A stretch of DNA of 64,000 nucleotides from Ferruginibacter lapsinanis (GCF_020783315.1 NZ_CP086063.1:1724501-1788500); one strand, 5' to 3'; positions 54,813 through 63,598 are shown, counted from the first letter of the stretch. Numbers and translations: made by a program. The notes: generated from the sequence alone by a model not told the origin.

Positions 54813-57616
54813 CCATTGTCGCCTCGTAGCGGCCCGTATTCATTTCTTTTACTATTTGTTTTTTGCTGACTAACGTTGCCTATTGTTTTTAATTTATAGG
54901 TAAATGTAAGCATGAAATATTGTTGTAATACTAAACTTTGTAGATCCTGGCGATACGCCTCTGTAACAGTACGGGTAATGCTTTGATTTTGTTTTAAGAT
55001 ATCAAATGCTGAAAGTTTCAATTCTCCTTGTTGATTTTTTAAAAACTTTTTTCCAATTGCTGCATTCAATAACCAGTAATCCTGATTAAATCCACTACTC
55101 AATCCGCTGTATGTCTGATAGGTTAGGTCAGAATTATAGAACCACCCTTTTTTTGACAATAAATTTAATTGAGCACCGGCTGTTTGTGCTAAATAATTAC
55201 TGTTTAATGCCTTGTTGCTGTTTTTAACATCATTATAGTTTGCATTATACAAAAGATTAAAATCAATATATTGACTGATATTGCTTGCAATACTCATGCC
55301 ACCGGAATATGTATTTGAATTTGCTTTAAATAAGATATTGTTGATCAACCCGGGCATTTTTGAGTAGCTGTATCCTGCATTAAAACTAACGGTAGATTTT
55401 ATGAAGCTAACAGGTACTGCATAGGTAAAGAAGGTGCGTAGAGTCCAGTATCCATCCAGGTTTACGGGCTTGCTTAATTGAGATCCTTTATACAATGTGT
55501 CTTTAGAACTCAATACACTATCACTGCCGGCAATGTAAGTGGCATTACCGATATAATTATTTGTTTGGGTTAAAAATAAATTGGCAAAAAAACTTTTTGA
55601 TTTGCTTGTATTGGTGAACGTATATCTTGTAGACAAAGTTTTACTGTACTGTTGTTTCAGGTCGGGGTTACCTACATATTGTGATAATGGATTTGTATTA
55701 TTGATCACATTTTGTAATTGAGAAACAGACGGTGTATTGGTATTGCTACGGAACATAATTCTGATCCTGTTCTTTGCATCAAATTTTTTATTCCACATTA
55801 AGTTCGGTAAGATGTTATCAAATGACTTGCGAACAGTTGTAATGACAGGGAATGTTTCATCACTGCTTAAGTCTGTATGTTGATATGATACTCCTGCAGT
55901 GAACATATTGTCTTTGCTTCCTACACGATAATTGGTGCCAATGTTTTGCTTGGTAACTATATTATCGAATTTGTTAGAAAGCGCTGTGTCAAACAGCTCG
56001 TATTTAGAAGTTAGATAATCATATTGATTTACTTCCTGATCACTTTTGCTTTTTGAATAAGAAGGAGAATAGTTGAACTGTAACTGACCTTTTTTGCCGA
56101 CAGGTTCGGTGTATGCTATGTTTGCTGAGAGCTGATATCCATTATTGAATACATCCGTGAACTGATTTGATGAGTCGGCTATATCGCTGGGTATCTTAGT
56201 ATAAAGGTTATCATTCAGTCTGTAGGTATCTCCCTGTTTTTCATTCACGGAAGTTCCTATGCCAAAAGAGATCGTTCTTCCTTTTTTTGCAAAAGCATGA
56301 CGATACAATATGTTATTATTGAAATTATATCCGGAAGTTTTTCTGTCGCTGTTGTTGATAGTGTTACTGATAGGATCACCATTGCTGTATACTCTCGTTC
56401 CTGTGAGGTAATTGGAAGAATTATTTTTCTGATAACTGAACGAAGGAGTAATATTTAGAGAATTTTTGTCATCAAATTTATGCTCTATCCTGAAATTGAT
56501 CCGATGGTTATAATTATTACTTCCCGAAATAGTATATTCATTATTTAACTGGTTGATCCCTGATGTTTGATAAAATTCACTGTTTGAAATTTGATTGTTA
56601 TTCGTATTGCTATTGTTGAAAAAGTAACTCCCCGTTACTTCTGTTTTTTTACCCCAAAGAGCTGAGTAGTTGATACCAAAAGCATTTGTTTTGCTGATAC
56701 CACTTTGTTGCCCAATAAAATTATTTGAACCGCTGTTTTTACCTCCACTACTTATACCCAATAGATCCTGTGAAGAAAAATTTTGCTGATTAATATTATT
56801 AGACATGCCAACAAATGAAAGCCGGGTGGTATTCTTAAAAATGTTGTAACTGCCTCCTCCACTATATCTGCTGTCAGTACCAATGCCTGCATAAAATCTA
56901 CCAAAACTTCCGTTTCGCATATTGGCCTTGGTAACAATATTTACTGTTTTGACCGTATTGCCATCATCAAAACCCGTAAACTGAGCCTGGTCGCTTAACC
57001 TGTCAAAAACCTGTATCTTATCTATCACATCAGCCGGCAAGTTTTTTAAAGCGGCACTTGCATCATCGCCAAAAAAATCTCTTCCATCTACAGTTACTTT
57101 CTTTACACTTTCACCCATTGCCGTTACATTGCCCGATTTGTCTACTACAATTCCTGGTAATTTTTTTATGATATCTTCTGCAGTAGCATCCGGATTAACC
57201 TTGAATTGATTGGCGGCAAATTCAAGTGTATCATTTTTTTGCTTTACTGGTGGCGTTTTTGCAGTAACCACCACATCTGCCAGTGTGTTTTCGGCTTTTG
57301 TAAGAAAAAAAGGGATAGGTATTTTGTTGCTTGCCTGTAAATTGATTTTTTGAGATATAGTTTCGTAACCTACACTGCTGATCGTTATTACATAGCTGCC
57401 AACTGAAAGATTACCAAATTGAAAATTACCTGTTGCATTTGTAGCCACTGATTTTGTAAATGCCTGATCGGAAGCAGATGATAATTTAATGGTCGCTCCC
57501 ACAATTGCGGATTCATCTGACTTGTCGGTCAATACTCCCGACAGGCTAATGTCTTGTGCTGTTACGAACAAACTTGCTAAAAAAAATCCTGATGTAATTA
57601 CTATAGATTTTATCAT
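54806..57616 (-). CDS. outer-membrane barrel protein with carboxypeptidase-regulatory-like and plug domains (TonB-receptor family)
   Basis: The 936-residue protein has a signal peptide (MIKSIVITSGFFLASLFVTA), a carboxypeptidase-regulatory-like domain (about 25-105), a plug domain (about 125-210, with KKLPGIVVDKSGNVTAMGES and VTVDGRDFFGDDASAALKNLP) and a barrel of about 600 residues. It is of the OMP_b-brl_3-type 'outer membrane beta-barrel family protein', a TonB-receptor relative without a SusD partner. The last segment ends in a charged tail, TNSKRNEYGPLRGDNGI, beyond the final strand, which is unusual for a barrel that usually ends in an aromatic residue. The substrate is unknown. The C-terminal tail overlaps the terminator. 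Confidence 0.88.
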   Translation of the reverse strand: MIKSIVITSGFFLASLFVTAQDISLSGVLTDKSDESAIVGATIKLSSASDQAFTKSVATNATGNFQFGNLSVGSYVITISSVGYETISQKINLQASNKIPIPFFLTKAENTLADVVVTAKTPPVKQKNDTLEFAANQFKVNPDATAEDIIKKLPGIVVDKSGNVTAMGESVKKVTVDGRDFFGDDASAALKNLPADVIDKIQVFDRLSDQAQFTGFDDGNTVKTVNIVTKANMRNGSFGRFYAGIGTDSRYSGGGSYNIFKNTTRLSFVGMSNNINQQNFSSQDLLGISSGGKNSGSNNFIGQQSGISKTNAFGINYSALWGKKTEVTGSYFFNNSNTNNNQISNSEFYQTSGINQLNNEYTISGSNNYNHRINFRIEHKFDDKNSLNITPSFSYQKNNSSNYLTGTRVYSNGDPISNTINNSDRKTSGYNFNNNILYRHAFAKKGRTISFGIGTSVNEKQGDTYRLNDNLYTKIPSDIADSSNQFTDVFNNGYQLSANIAYTEPVGKKGQLQFNYSPSYSKSKSDQEVNQYDYLTSKYELFDTALSNKFDNIVTKQNIGTNYRVGSKDNMFTAGVSYQHTDLSSDETFPVITTVRKSFDNILPNLMWNKKFDAKNRIRIMFRSNTNTPSVSQLQNVINNTNPLSQYVGNPDLKQQYSKTLSTRYTFTNTSKSKSFFANLFLTQTNNYIGNATYIAGSDSVLSSKDTLYKGSQLSKPVNLDGYWTLRTFFTYAVPVSFIKSTVSFNAGYSYSKMPGLINNILFKANSNTYSGGMSIASNISQYIDFNLLYNANYNDVKNSNKALNSNYLAQTAGAQLNLLSKKGWFYNSDLTYQTYSGLSSGFNQDYWLLNAAIGKKFLKNQQGELKLSAFDILKQNQSITRTVTEAYRQDLQSLVLQQYFMLTFTYKLKTIGNVSQQKTNSKRNEYGPLRGDNGI

Positions 57617-57775
57617 ATTTTTTTCTGTCCTTTATCAGACTGCGAAGTTTTGTAAAAGTGAGGACTATTAACTGAATTTGTGAAATTATTATGAAATGGT
57701 CACAATTATGATTAATCTCATTAAACTTTACCAACTGTAAGTGCTTGATATGCCGCCACATTGATAAAATCCTTT

Positions 57776-57783
57776 TATCTTTG
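57776..57783 (+). promoter_or_regulatory. candidate -7 box (TATCTTTG) of the phosphosulfolactate synthase gene
   Basis: Exact TAnnTTTG match 21 bases before the ATG at 57805; no clear -33 element. Confidence 0.5.
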
Positions 57784-57804
57784 CAGCTATCAAAAAAAGT
57801 GAGC

Positions 57805-58566
57805 ATGAATTTTAATCTTACACAAATTCCGGAAAGAATCAAGAAACCGCGTAATCATGGTATTACAATGGTGATGGATAAAGGGCTAAGTATTGAAGAG
57901 GCGAAAAATTTTATGAGTATAGGTGCTCCGCATGTAGATGTAGTGAAATTGGGTTTTGGTACTGCATTCGTTACTCCTAATCTAAAAGATAAGCTGGCAG
58001 TATATGCCTCTTATGATATTCCTGTTTATTTTGGCGGAACATTGTTTGAAGCATTTTTAATTCGTAATCAGTTTGAGGATTATATAAATGTTTGTAAAGA
58101 ATTCGGCATACAACACGTAGAAGTAAGTGATGGTTCTATTTCTATTCCTCATGCCGAAAAATGCGGCTATATAGAAAAACTAACCAAGCATTTTACTGTG
58201 TATAGTGAGGTAGGTAGTAAAGACGCAGCGCATATTATACCTCCGTATAAATGGATTGAATTGATGAGTGCAGAATTAAGCGCCGGTTCTACCTACGTGA
58301 TAGCTGAAGCAAGAGAGGCTGGTAATGTTGGTATCTATCGGGGCAGTGGTGAAGTAAGAGAGGGGTTGGTGCAGGAAATTTTAACGCAGATACCCGAAGA
58401 ACAAATATTATGGGAAGCTCCTCAAAAAGCCCAACAACTATACTTTTTGGAGCTGATCGGCTGTAATGTAAATCTGGGTAATATAGCTCCTACAGAAATA
58501 ATCGCTTTGGAAGCGATGCGTATTGGTTTACGTGGAGATACTTTCGAATTGTATCTTAATAAATAA
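57805..58566 (+). CDS. phosphosulfolactate synthase (ComA-like)
   Basis: ComA-type enzymes add sulfite to phosphoenolpyruvate to make phosphosulfolactate, in archaea the first step to coenzyme M. The 253-residue protein is the usual TIM-barrel size and has the family's DKGLSIEEAKNFMSIGAPHVDVVKLGFGTA region (residues 24-53), FGGTLFEAFL, VEVSDGSISI, SEVGSKDA and the late LGNIAPTEIIALEAMRIGLRGDT block. Bacteria of this group do not make coenzyme M, so the product's fate is unknown; sulfonolipid or sulfolactate metabolism is a guess. The ATG at 57805 is set by the -7 box at 57776-57783. aroE begins 7 bp downstream. Confidence 0.9.
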   Translation: MNFNLTQIPERIKKPRNHGITMVMDKGLSIEEAKNFMSIGAPHVDVVKLGFGTAFVTPNLKDKLAVYASYDIPVYFGGTLFEAFLIRNQFEDYINVCKEFGIQHVEVSDGSISIPHAEKCGYIEKLTKHFTVYSEVGSKDAAHIIPPYKWIELMSAELSAGSTYVIAEAREAGNVGIYRGSGEVREGLVQEILTQIPEEQILWEAPQKAQQLYFLELIGCNVNLGNIAPTEIIALEAMRIGLRGDTFELYLNK

Positions 58567-58573
58567 GTTATAC

Positions 58574-59311
58574 ATGAAACTTTACGGATTGATCGGATAC
58601 CCTCTCGGACATTCTTTTTCAAAACAATACTTTACCGAAAAATTTGAAAGGGAAGGTATCGCTGATGCAAAGTTTGAAGCGTTCCCCATCTCTACCATAG
58701 AAGCGTTCCCTGCATTAATTAAAAATAATCCTTCGTTAAAAGGGTTAAGTGTAACAATTCCTTATAAAGAACAGGTCTTGCAGTTTGTTACAGAATTGAG
58801 TGATGAGGTGAAGGTAATCGGAGCAACCAACAGTATTAAGATTTCGGGAGATAAACTAATTGCCTACAATACAGATATTATTGGTTTTGAAAGATCTTTT
58901 AAAGAATTTTATAAACCTTCTCATAAAAAAGCATTGATACTTGGTACCGGCGGTGCTTCCAAAGCGGTACAATATGTTTTTAAAAAGATGGGTATCGATT
59001 TTATTATTGTTTCAAGAAAAAAAGATGCCACTCAAAATATTATTGATTATTCAATGATTGATGCGCCGCTGCTGTCTACACATACTGTTATTGTTAATAC
59101 AACACCCGTAGGGATGTCTCCAAATGAAGATGCTTATCCCGATATTCCATATTATCTTTTAACACCATCACATTATCTCTACGATCTTGTATACAAACCG
59201 GCCGAAACTGTTTTTCTGGAAAAAGGAGCTGCAATCGGTGCTATTGTAAAGAACGGTTATGATATGTTGTTATTACAGGCTGAAGCTAGTTGGGCAATCT
59301 GGAATAGTTAA
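58574..59311 (+). CDS. aroE: shikimate dehydrogenase
   Basis: AroE reduces 3-dehydroshikimate to shikimate in aromatic amino-acid synthesis. The 245-residue protein is slightly short but complete. It shows the shikimate-binding GYPLGHSFSKQYF, LSVTIPYKEQVL, ATNSIKI and NTDIIGFE segments, the NADP-binding LILGTGGASKAVQYVF, and NTTPVGM. I chose the ATG at 58574, 7 bp after the ComA-like stop, because the family start MKLYGLIGYPLGHS follows. It is co-transcribed with the ComA-like gene. Its stop codon overlaps the stop of the opposing gene (TTAA at 59308-59311). Confidence 0.95.
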   Translation: MKLYGLIGYPLGHSFSKQYFTEKFEREGIADAKFEAFPISTIEAFPALIKNNPSLKGLSVTIPYKEQVLQFVTELSDEVKVIGATNSIKISGDKLIAYNTDIIGFERSFKEFYKPSHKKALILGTGGASKAVQYVFKKMGIDFIIVSRKKDATQNIIDYSMIDAPLLSTHTVIVNTTPVGMSPNEDAYPDIPYYLLTPSHYLYDLVYKPAETVFLEKGAAIGAIVKNGYDMLLLQAEASWAIWNS

Positions 59312-59754
59312 TTAAAGTCTGTATTGTTGCCTAATATTTCATTCAATACAATAGGAACTGGCATTACTTTTTTCTTTGTGTAGTCAAAACAGGCCATATC
59401 TGTTTTTGCGTGAGCAATTAAAATACTTTTATCGTTTCTTGTTGTTGTGATCCTGTAAAATAACTCAAAGCTTAACGCTGAAATTTCTCCGGAACTGATT
59501 TCAATTGATAACACATCTCCGTAAAATGCTTCGCTTTTAAATTCTACAGAAAGCCCTCTCATAATTACGGCCGCACCATTAATGTTTAATTCAGAAAAAT
59601 TATATTGTTTTAACCATTGAATTCTTGCTTCGTGAATGATTGAAACAAAAGAGTCATTGCCAACATGATTGCCATAATTTATGTCGTAAATGCGAACAGG
59701 TATTGAAACTGTTGCAATTTTTTTTTCAGGGATCACAATTTTTATTCTGGCCAT
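59308..59754 (-). CDS. acyl-CoA thioesterase (4HBT hot-dog family)
   Basis: The 148-residue protein is a hot-dog thioesterase of the YbgC/FadM type. The signature is YDINYGNHVGNDSFVSIIHEARIQWLKQ, split here at residues 23-50, with the catalytic-type Asp/Asn-Gly-His region, and VEFKSEAFYGDVLSIEI. It has no signal peptide and should hydrolyse acyl-CoA or acyl-ACP in the cytoplasm; the substrate chain is unknown. It overlaps aroE by four bases end to end. The 101 bp upstream hold only the terminator at 59794-59828. Confidence 0.88.
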   Translation of the reverse strand: MARIKIVIPEKKIATVSIPVRIYDINYGNHVGNDSFVSIIHEARIQWLKQYNFSELNINGAAVIMRGLSVEFKSEAFYGDVLSIEISSGEISALSFELFYRITTTRNDKSILIAHAKTDMACFDYTKKKVMPVPIVLNEILGNNTDFN

Positions 59755-59793
59755 AATAGGAGTTGCGAAATAAAATTATACCAATCCTTCTTA

Positions 59794-59828
59794 ATTAAAA
59801 AACTAAAACCTCACATTGTGAGGTTTTA
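59794..59828 (-). terminator. Rho-independent terminator of the sigma/anti-sigma operon
   Basis: The 11-bp stem TAAAACCTCAC/GTGAGGTTTTA (59804-59814 with 59818-59828) is followed on the minus strand by a T-rich tail (TTTTTTAATT), 27 bp after the anti-sigma-like stop codon. Confidence 0.8.
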
Positions 59829-59855
59829 ATATATGGATCGATAGTAATAAATATT

Positions 59856-60758
59856 TTATTTGTCTTCTTGTAATAGTTTGCTTAATTCTATGATGTCCAT
59901 AAAATTTGATGGTGATGGAGCAACATTGTTATTGATCATTTTGTTTCTCCATGTTTTAAATTTACCTCTCCAGAAATTACTCTCATTAATGATCTTGTCA
60001 AGATATTCTTGAGATTCAGGTTCTTTGCCATCCATATAGCCAAGTAAATTAGCGAATTTAGATGACACTTTGATTTCTTGTCCATTAGGCCCAATGAAGC
60101 TTACATAATTATTAGGTGTATTCATCAAAGCAATATCATTCGGTACGTCTCCGCTGGTATTTGCCAGTTTTTCAGTTTTGTTTAGTGCCGGGTTTTTAGC
60201 CAGGGGTTCTACTGTATTAACTTTAACATACTCTATTGACCTGCTGGTAATTGTTTTATTAGTGCTTGAAATAGATGGTGTAATTTTTTTCGTAACTACT
60301 GCAGATAAAGATTCGCTATCCTTTACCGGAAGAATATTTTGCTGATCTGCAGCTTTTACTTCTGTAGATTTTTTTGCAACTGCATTTGAAAAAGCGGGGT
60401 CAGTTACATTCGTTTTTTTATCTGAGTTCAACCAAACAGCTGTTGTTGCAATTATAGCTACAATACAGGCTGCTGCTGCCATCCGCCAATAAATAATTTT
60501 TGTTGTTTTTTTAACCGGAGGAGTGGTAGCGGTTATGTTCTTTGTATTATCTGCCTCATCTAACATTTTAGCAATGTTTTCCCATGCACCTTTTGGAGGC
60601 GTTTCTTCATGGCTAAAAATTTTATTTTGCCAATTTGTGGTAGCCGTTATGTTTTTTGCATTATCTGCCTCATCTAACATTTTAGCAATATTTTCCCATG
60701 CACCTTTTGGAGGCGTTTCTTCATGGTTAAAAATTTTATCTTGCCAATTTGTAGACAT
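59856..60758 (-). CDS. membrane-anchored putative anti-sigma factor with a tandem-duplicated N-terminal segment
   Basis: The 300-residue protein is encoded 9 bp after the ECF sigma factor gene and is probably its anti-sigma partner. A single membrane segment lies at about residues 92-109 (MAAAACIVAIIATTAVWL). Before it come two near-identical 38-residue units (residues 4-41 and 42-79) with the core EETPPKGAWENIAKMLDEAD; homologues usually carry one. The rest (110-300) is a Ser/Thr/Lys-rich extracytoplasmic part ending in a short helical MDIIELSKLLQEDK. I do not see the zinc HxxxCxxC motif of classic ZAS anti-sigma factors, so the assignment rests on gene order and topology. The 114-bp DNA repeat differs at seven positions by my count. 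Confidence 0.75.
   Translation of the reverse strand: MSTNWQDKIFNHEETPPKGAWENIAKMLDEADNAKNITATTNWQNKIFSHEETPPKGAWENIAKMLDEADNTKNITATTPPVKKTTKIIYWRMAAAACIVAIIATTAVWLNSDKKTNVTDPAFSNAVAKKSTEVKAADQQNILPVKDSESLSAVVTKKITPSISSTNKTITSRSIEYVKVNTVEPLAKNPALNKTEKLANTSGDVPNDIALMNTPNNYVSFIGPNGQEIKVSSKFANLLGYMDGKEPESQEYLDKIINESNFWRGKFKTWRNKMINNNVAPSPSNFMDIIELSKLLQEDK
60522..60749 (-). repeat. tandem duplication of 114 bp inside the anti-sigma-like gene
   Basis: Two adjacent in-frame copies (60636-60749 and 60522-60635) match at 107 of 114 bases by my alignment, giving 38-residue units differing at three residues (D/N, N/S, A/T). Confidence 0.9.
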
Positions 60759-60767
60759 GGTTGGAGT

Positions 60768-61325
60768 TTATGGTGTAGTGGTCCTTGTTTCAATCATTTT
60801 TTTTAAAATTACTTTAGCTCTTGCTAATTGAGATTTACTGGTCCCCTCGCTTATTCCTAAAATTTCACTAATCTCTTTGTGTGAATATCCTTCTATAACA
60901 TACATATTCAAAACCTGACGATAACCCGGGCTCAATTGTTGGATCATTTTAATGATATCCTTTTCAGCCATTGATTCCAACGCATTCCAATCTTTATCCT
61001 GTATTGCTGTCTCCTGAGTTTCTGTAACCGTCGTTAGTGTAACCTTTCGTCTGAAATACTCAATTGAAGTATTTACGAAAATACGACGTATCCAGCCTTC
61101 AAATGAACCATCACCACGATATTTCTCAAGGTTGTTAAAAACTTTTACAAATCCTTCCTGTAATAGATCCTGTGCATCGTCCGAATTACTGCAATATCGC
61201 AAGCAAACTGCATACATTTTAGAAGAAAAACGGTTGTATAACAACTCCTGCATTTTTCTATTGCCGGTAATACATTCTCTTATTAAGTCGGAATCTGAGA
61301 TGATATGGTTGCTTTCGGTGCTCAA
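60768..61325 (-). CDS. ECF-type RNA polymerase sigma factor
   Basis: The 185-residue protein is a sigma-70 family ECF factor. Region 2 is visible at about residues 28-95 (YNRFSSKMYAVCLRYCSNSDDAQDLLQEGFVKVFNN) and region 4 at about 128-178 (LSPGYRQVLNMYVIEGYSHKEISEILGISEGTSKSQLARAK). No ATG is available near the family N-terminus; the TTG at 61325 is the best start and gives a plausible N-terminal tail. The co-encoded membrane protein (stop-to-start gap 9 bp) is its likely regulator. Its target promoters are unknown. RdgB is encoded 41 bp upstream in the same direction. Confidence 0.9.
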   Translation of the reverse strand: MSTESNHIISDSDLIRECITGNRKMQELLYNRFSSKMYAVCLRYCSNSDDAQDLLQEGFVKVFNNLEKYRGDGSFEGWIRRIFVNTSIEYFRRKVTLTTVTETQETAIQDKDWNALESMAEKDIIKMIQQLSPGYRQVLNMYVIEGYSHKEISEILGISEGTSKSQLARAKVILKKMIETRTTTP

Positions 61326-61366
61326 TTTTTTTTTAAATGCAATTTTAGTTGTTTTTTAAGTCACAA

Positions 61367-61948
61367 TTAATATATATGTAATAAAAACTCTATAAGATTA
61401 GCCATGGCTTTTTTACGATGACTAAATAAACTCTTTTCCTTCATTTCCATTTCTGCAAAGGATTTATTACTTCCTTCTGGCACAAAGACAGAGTCATACC
61501 CAAAACCGCTGCCTCCTTTTCTTGCATCCAGTATAATTCCGTTACAGATACCTTCAAACTGATGTTCTTGCCCATTATGAATTAGAGAGATAACTGTTCG
61601 GAAACGGGCTTCTCTATTATTTTTTGAGGACATCTCGTTTAATAATTTATTGATATTTGCTTCTGAATCAGCATTATCTCCGGCATATCGAGCACTTTTT
61701 ACTCCGGGGGCCCCGTTTAAAGCGGCTACTTCAAGTCCTGTATCTTCACTAAAACAATTTTTACCGGTTAAATTGTAAATAACTGAAGATTTTTCCCGTG
61801 CGTTTTCTTCCAGGTTGTCATGAGGCTCTGGAATATCGATATCAATACCGGCTTCTTTTAGTGAAGAAATTTTAAAACGATCTCCTAAAATATTTTTTAC
61901 CTCGTCAACTTTGTGTTGATTGTTGGTGGCAAAAATCAGTATATCCAT
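61367..61948 (-). CDS. rdgB: XTP/dITP diphosphatase (RdgB/HAM1)
   Basis: This enzyme hydrolyses ITP, dITP and XTP to monophosphates and pyrophosphate, keeping deaminated purines out of nucleic acids. The 193-residue protein has the family's FATNNQHKVDEVKNIL start, the catalytic EDTGLEVAALNGAPGVKSARY block and the late GSGFGYDSVFVPEG and FAEMEMKEKSLFSHR segments. It lies 15 bp after an unknown gene and 41 bp before the sigma factor gene, so these minus-strand genes may form one transcript. Residues are intact. Confidence 0.96.
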   Translation of the reverse strand: MDILIFATNNQHKVDEVKNILGDRFKISSLKEAGIDIDIPEPHDNLEENAREKSSVIYNLTGKNCFSEDTGLEVAALNGAPGVKSARYAGDNADSEANINKLLNEMSSKNNREARFRTVISLIHNGQEHQFEGICNGIILDARKGGSGFGYDSVFVPEGSNKSFAEMEMKEKSLFSHRKKAMANLIEFLLHIY

Positions 61949-61963
61949 ATGGGTGTAAGAATT

Positions 61964-62464
61964 TTATGCGATTGAAAAAATCTGTTTTAAGCAATTCCAG
62001 AGTTTTGTTTTTTCAACTTTATCATTCCGGATCGCATTTAGTGTAGGCGAAGATAAATATACCTGATTATTATAGGATTGTATCTGATAATGAGGGAACT
62101 GTAACGGAAGTGCTATCTGCTCACAATTGATACCAAAGATCAAAACAACATGAGCATCTAATGATGTTGCAATGGTTTGGTAAGTTGCGGAATTGTTCTT
62201 ATCAATATTAAGCACAGCCACATCTTCCATACTCAGTTTACATGCTGATAAAATACCCAATAAAAAATTCAATTCTTCATCAGGTAAGTATAATGAATTG
62301 TTACTTTCCACTACTATCGCAATTCCTTTTTTATTGTTACCCAAAAAAGATAGAACTGTTGGACTTTCGGGTGCCTGTACTTTTTTTACCGACTCCTCCA
62401 CCAAGGTTTTTTTATATAAATCCTGTAAAATAAACGGTTCCAATTTGATATCATTCAAGCCCAT
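61964..62464 (-). CDS. conserved hypothetical protein
   Basis: I do not recognise this 166-residue cytoplasmic protein. The layout, with a short N-terminal FILQDLYKKTLVEE helix, then alternating hydrophobic strands (GIAIVVES, VAVLNID, HVVLIFGI) and a final helix KLWNCLKQIFSI, suggests a compact alpha/beta fold somewhat like the DNA polymerase III psi subunit; that is a guess. It lies 15 bp upstream of rdgB and divergently 46 bp from ilvE. The two genes may be co-transcribed with rdgB. Confidence 0.7.
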   Translation of the reverse strand: MGLNDIKLEPFILQDLYKKTLVEESVKKVQAPESPTVLSFLGNNKKGIAIVVESNNSLYLPDEELNFLLGILSACKLSMEDVAVLNIDKNNSATYQTIATSLDAHVVLIFGINCEQIALPLQFPHYQIQSYNNQVYLSSPTLNAIRNDKVEKTKLWNCLKQIFSIA

Positions 62465-62485
62465 ATAACTCTACAATTTTTTTGT

Positions 62486-62493
62486 TACATTTG
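62486..62493 (+). promoter_or_regulatory. candidate -7 box (TACATTTG) of ilvE
   Basis: Exact TAnnTTTG match 17 bp before the ilvE ATG; no clear -33 element. Confidence 0.5.
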
Positions 62494-62510
62494 TTGTAAA
62501 ATTAAGGATT

Positions 62511-63575
62511 ATGATTGCAGCAGCAGATTTTAATATTACACTTACCCAACAAAGCAGACTAAAAGATTTTGATGTAAAGGAAATCCCCTTCGGAAAATAT
62601 TTTACGGACCACATGCTGGTGGTTGATTATACAAATGGCGAATGGCAAACTCCGCAGATAATGCCGTACGGGCCTATACCTATGTCACCAGCCTCATCTG
62701 TGTTGCATTATGGCCAGGCAATATTTGAAGGAATTAAAGCGTATAAATTTCCTGATGGAAATGTATACATTTTTCGTCCTTATGATAATTTTAAAAGATT
62801 CAATCTTTCTGCTGAAAGAATGGTGATGCCACAGGTGCCAGAAGAAATTTTTATGGAGGGCATGCGCCAGTTGATCAGCATTGATAATAAATGGATTCCT
62901 CAAAAGCCGGATCATGCTTTATATATTCGTCCGTTCATGATCAGTAATGATGAAGCACTGGGAGTAAAACCTAGCGGCTCTTATAAATTCATGATATTAT
63001 TAAGTCCAACTGGTCCTTATTACTCAGCGCCAATGCGTATCCGTGTAGAAGAGTATTATGTTAGAGCAAGTAAAGGAGGGGTGGGGTCTGCTAAATGTGC
63101 CGGCAATTACGCTGCTTCTTTGTATGGTGCTACTGTTGCCCAAAAGGAAGGTTTTGACCAGGTATTATGGACAGATGCAGAGGAGCATAAGTATATACAT
63201 GAATGCGGTACGATGAATGTATTTTTTATAATTGGAGATACCGCTGTAACCCCTGACCTAAATGAAGGAACGACTTTAGCCGGTGTAACGAGGGATAGCG
63301 TGATTACCATGTTGAAAGAAGCCGGTCTGAAAGTAGAAGAAAGGCCACTAAGTATTGATGAAGTGGTTGCTGCATACAAGGCCGGTACATTAAAAGAAGT
63401 GTTCGGTACAGGTACAGCCGCTACTATTTCTCCAATTAAAGAATTGGTTTACAGAGATTTGGAAATGAAATTTGATGTGAATACCTGGACTATTTCTCCG
63501 GAATTGAAACGAAAACTAGATGCGTTGCGTAATGGAGAATTGCCAGATACTCATGGCTGGCTATACAAAGTATAG
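62511..63575 (+). CDS. ilvE: branched-chain amino-acid aminotransferase (class IV)
   Basis: IlvE transfers amino groups between glutamate and the keto acids of leucine, isoleucine and valine. The 354-residue protein has the size of the group II (BCAT) branch. The PLP lysine is Lys195 in SAKCAGNYA, and other landmarks are YGQAIFEGIKAY, FNLSAERMVMPQV, LYIRPFMIS, and HECGTMNVFF followed by TLAGVTRDSV. The ATG at 62511 is set by the -7 box at 62486-62493. It is divergent from an unknown gene and is followed by its own terminator, so it is probably transcribed alone. In this group IlvE also supplies branched keto acids for iso-fatty acids. Confidence 0.95.
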   Translation: MIAAADFNITLTQQSRLKDFDVKEIPFGKYFTDHMLVVDYTNGEWQTPQIMPYGPIPMSPASSVLHYGQAIFEGIKAYKFPDGNVYIFRPYDNFKRFNLSAERMVMPQVPEEIFMEGMRQLISIDNKWIPQKPDHALYIRPFMISNDEALGVKPSGSYKFMILLSPTGPYYSAPMRIRVEEYYVRASKGGVGSAKCAGNYAASLYGATVAQKEGFDQVLWTDAEEHKYIHECGTMNVFFIIGDTAVTPDLNEGTTLAGVTRDSVITMLKEAGLKVEERPLSIDEVVAAYKAGTLKEVFGTGTAATISPIKELVYRDLEMKFDVNTWTISPELKRKLDALRNGELPDTHGWLYKV

Positions 63576-63598
63576 ATTTTACCATACATAATATTCAT

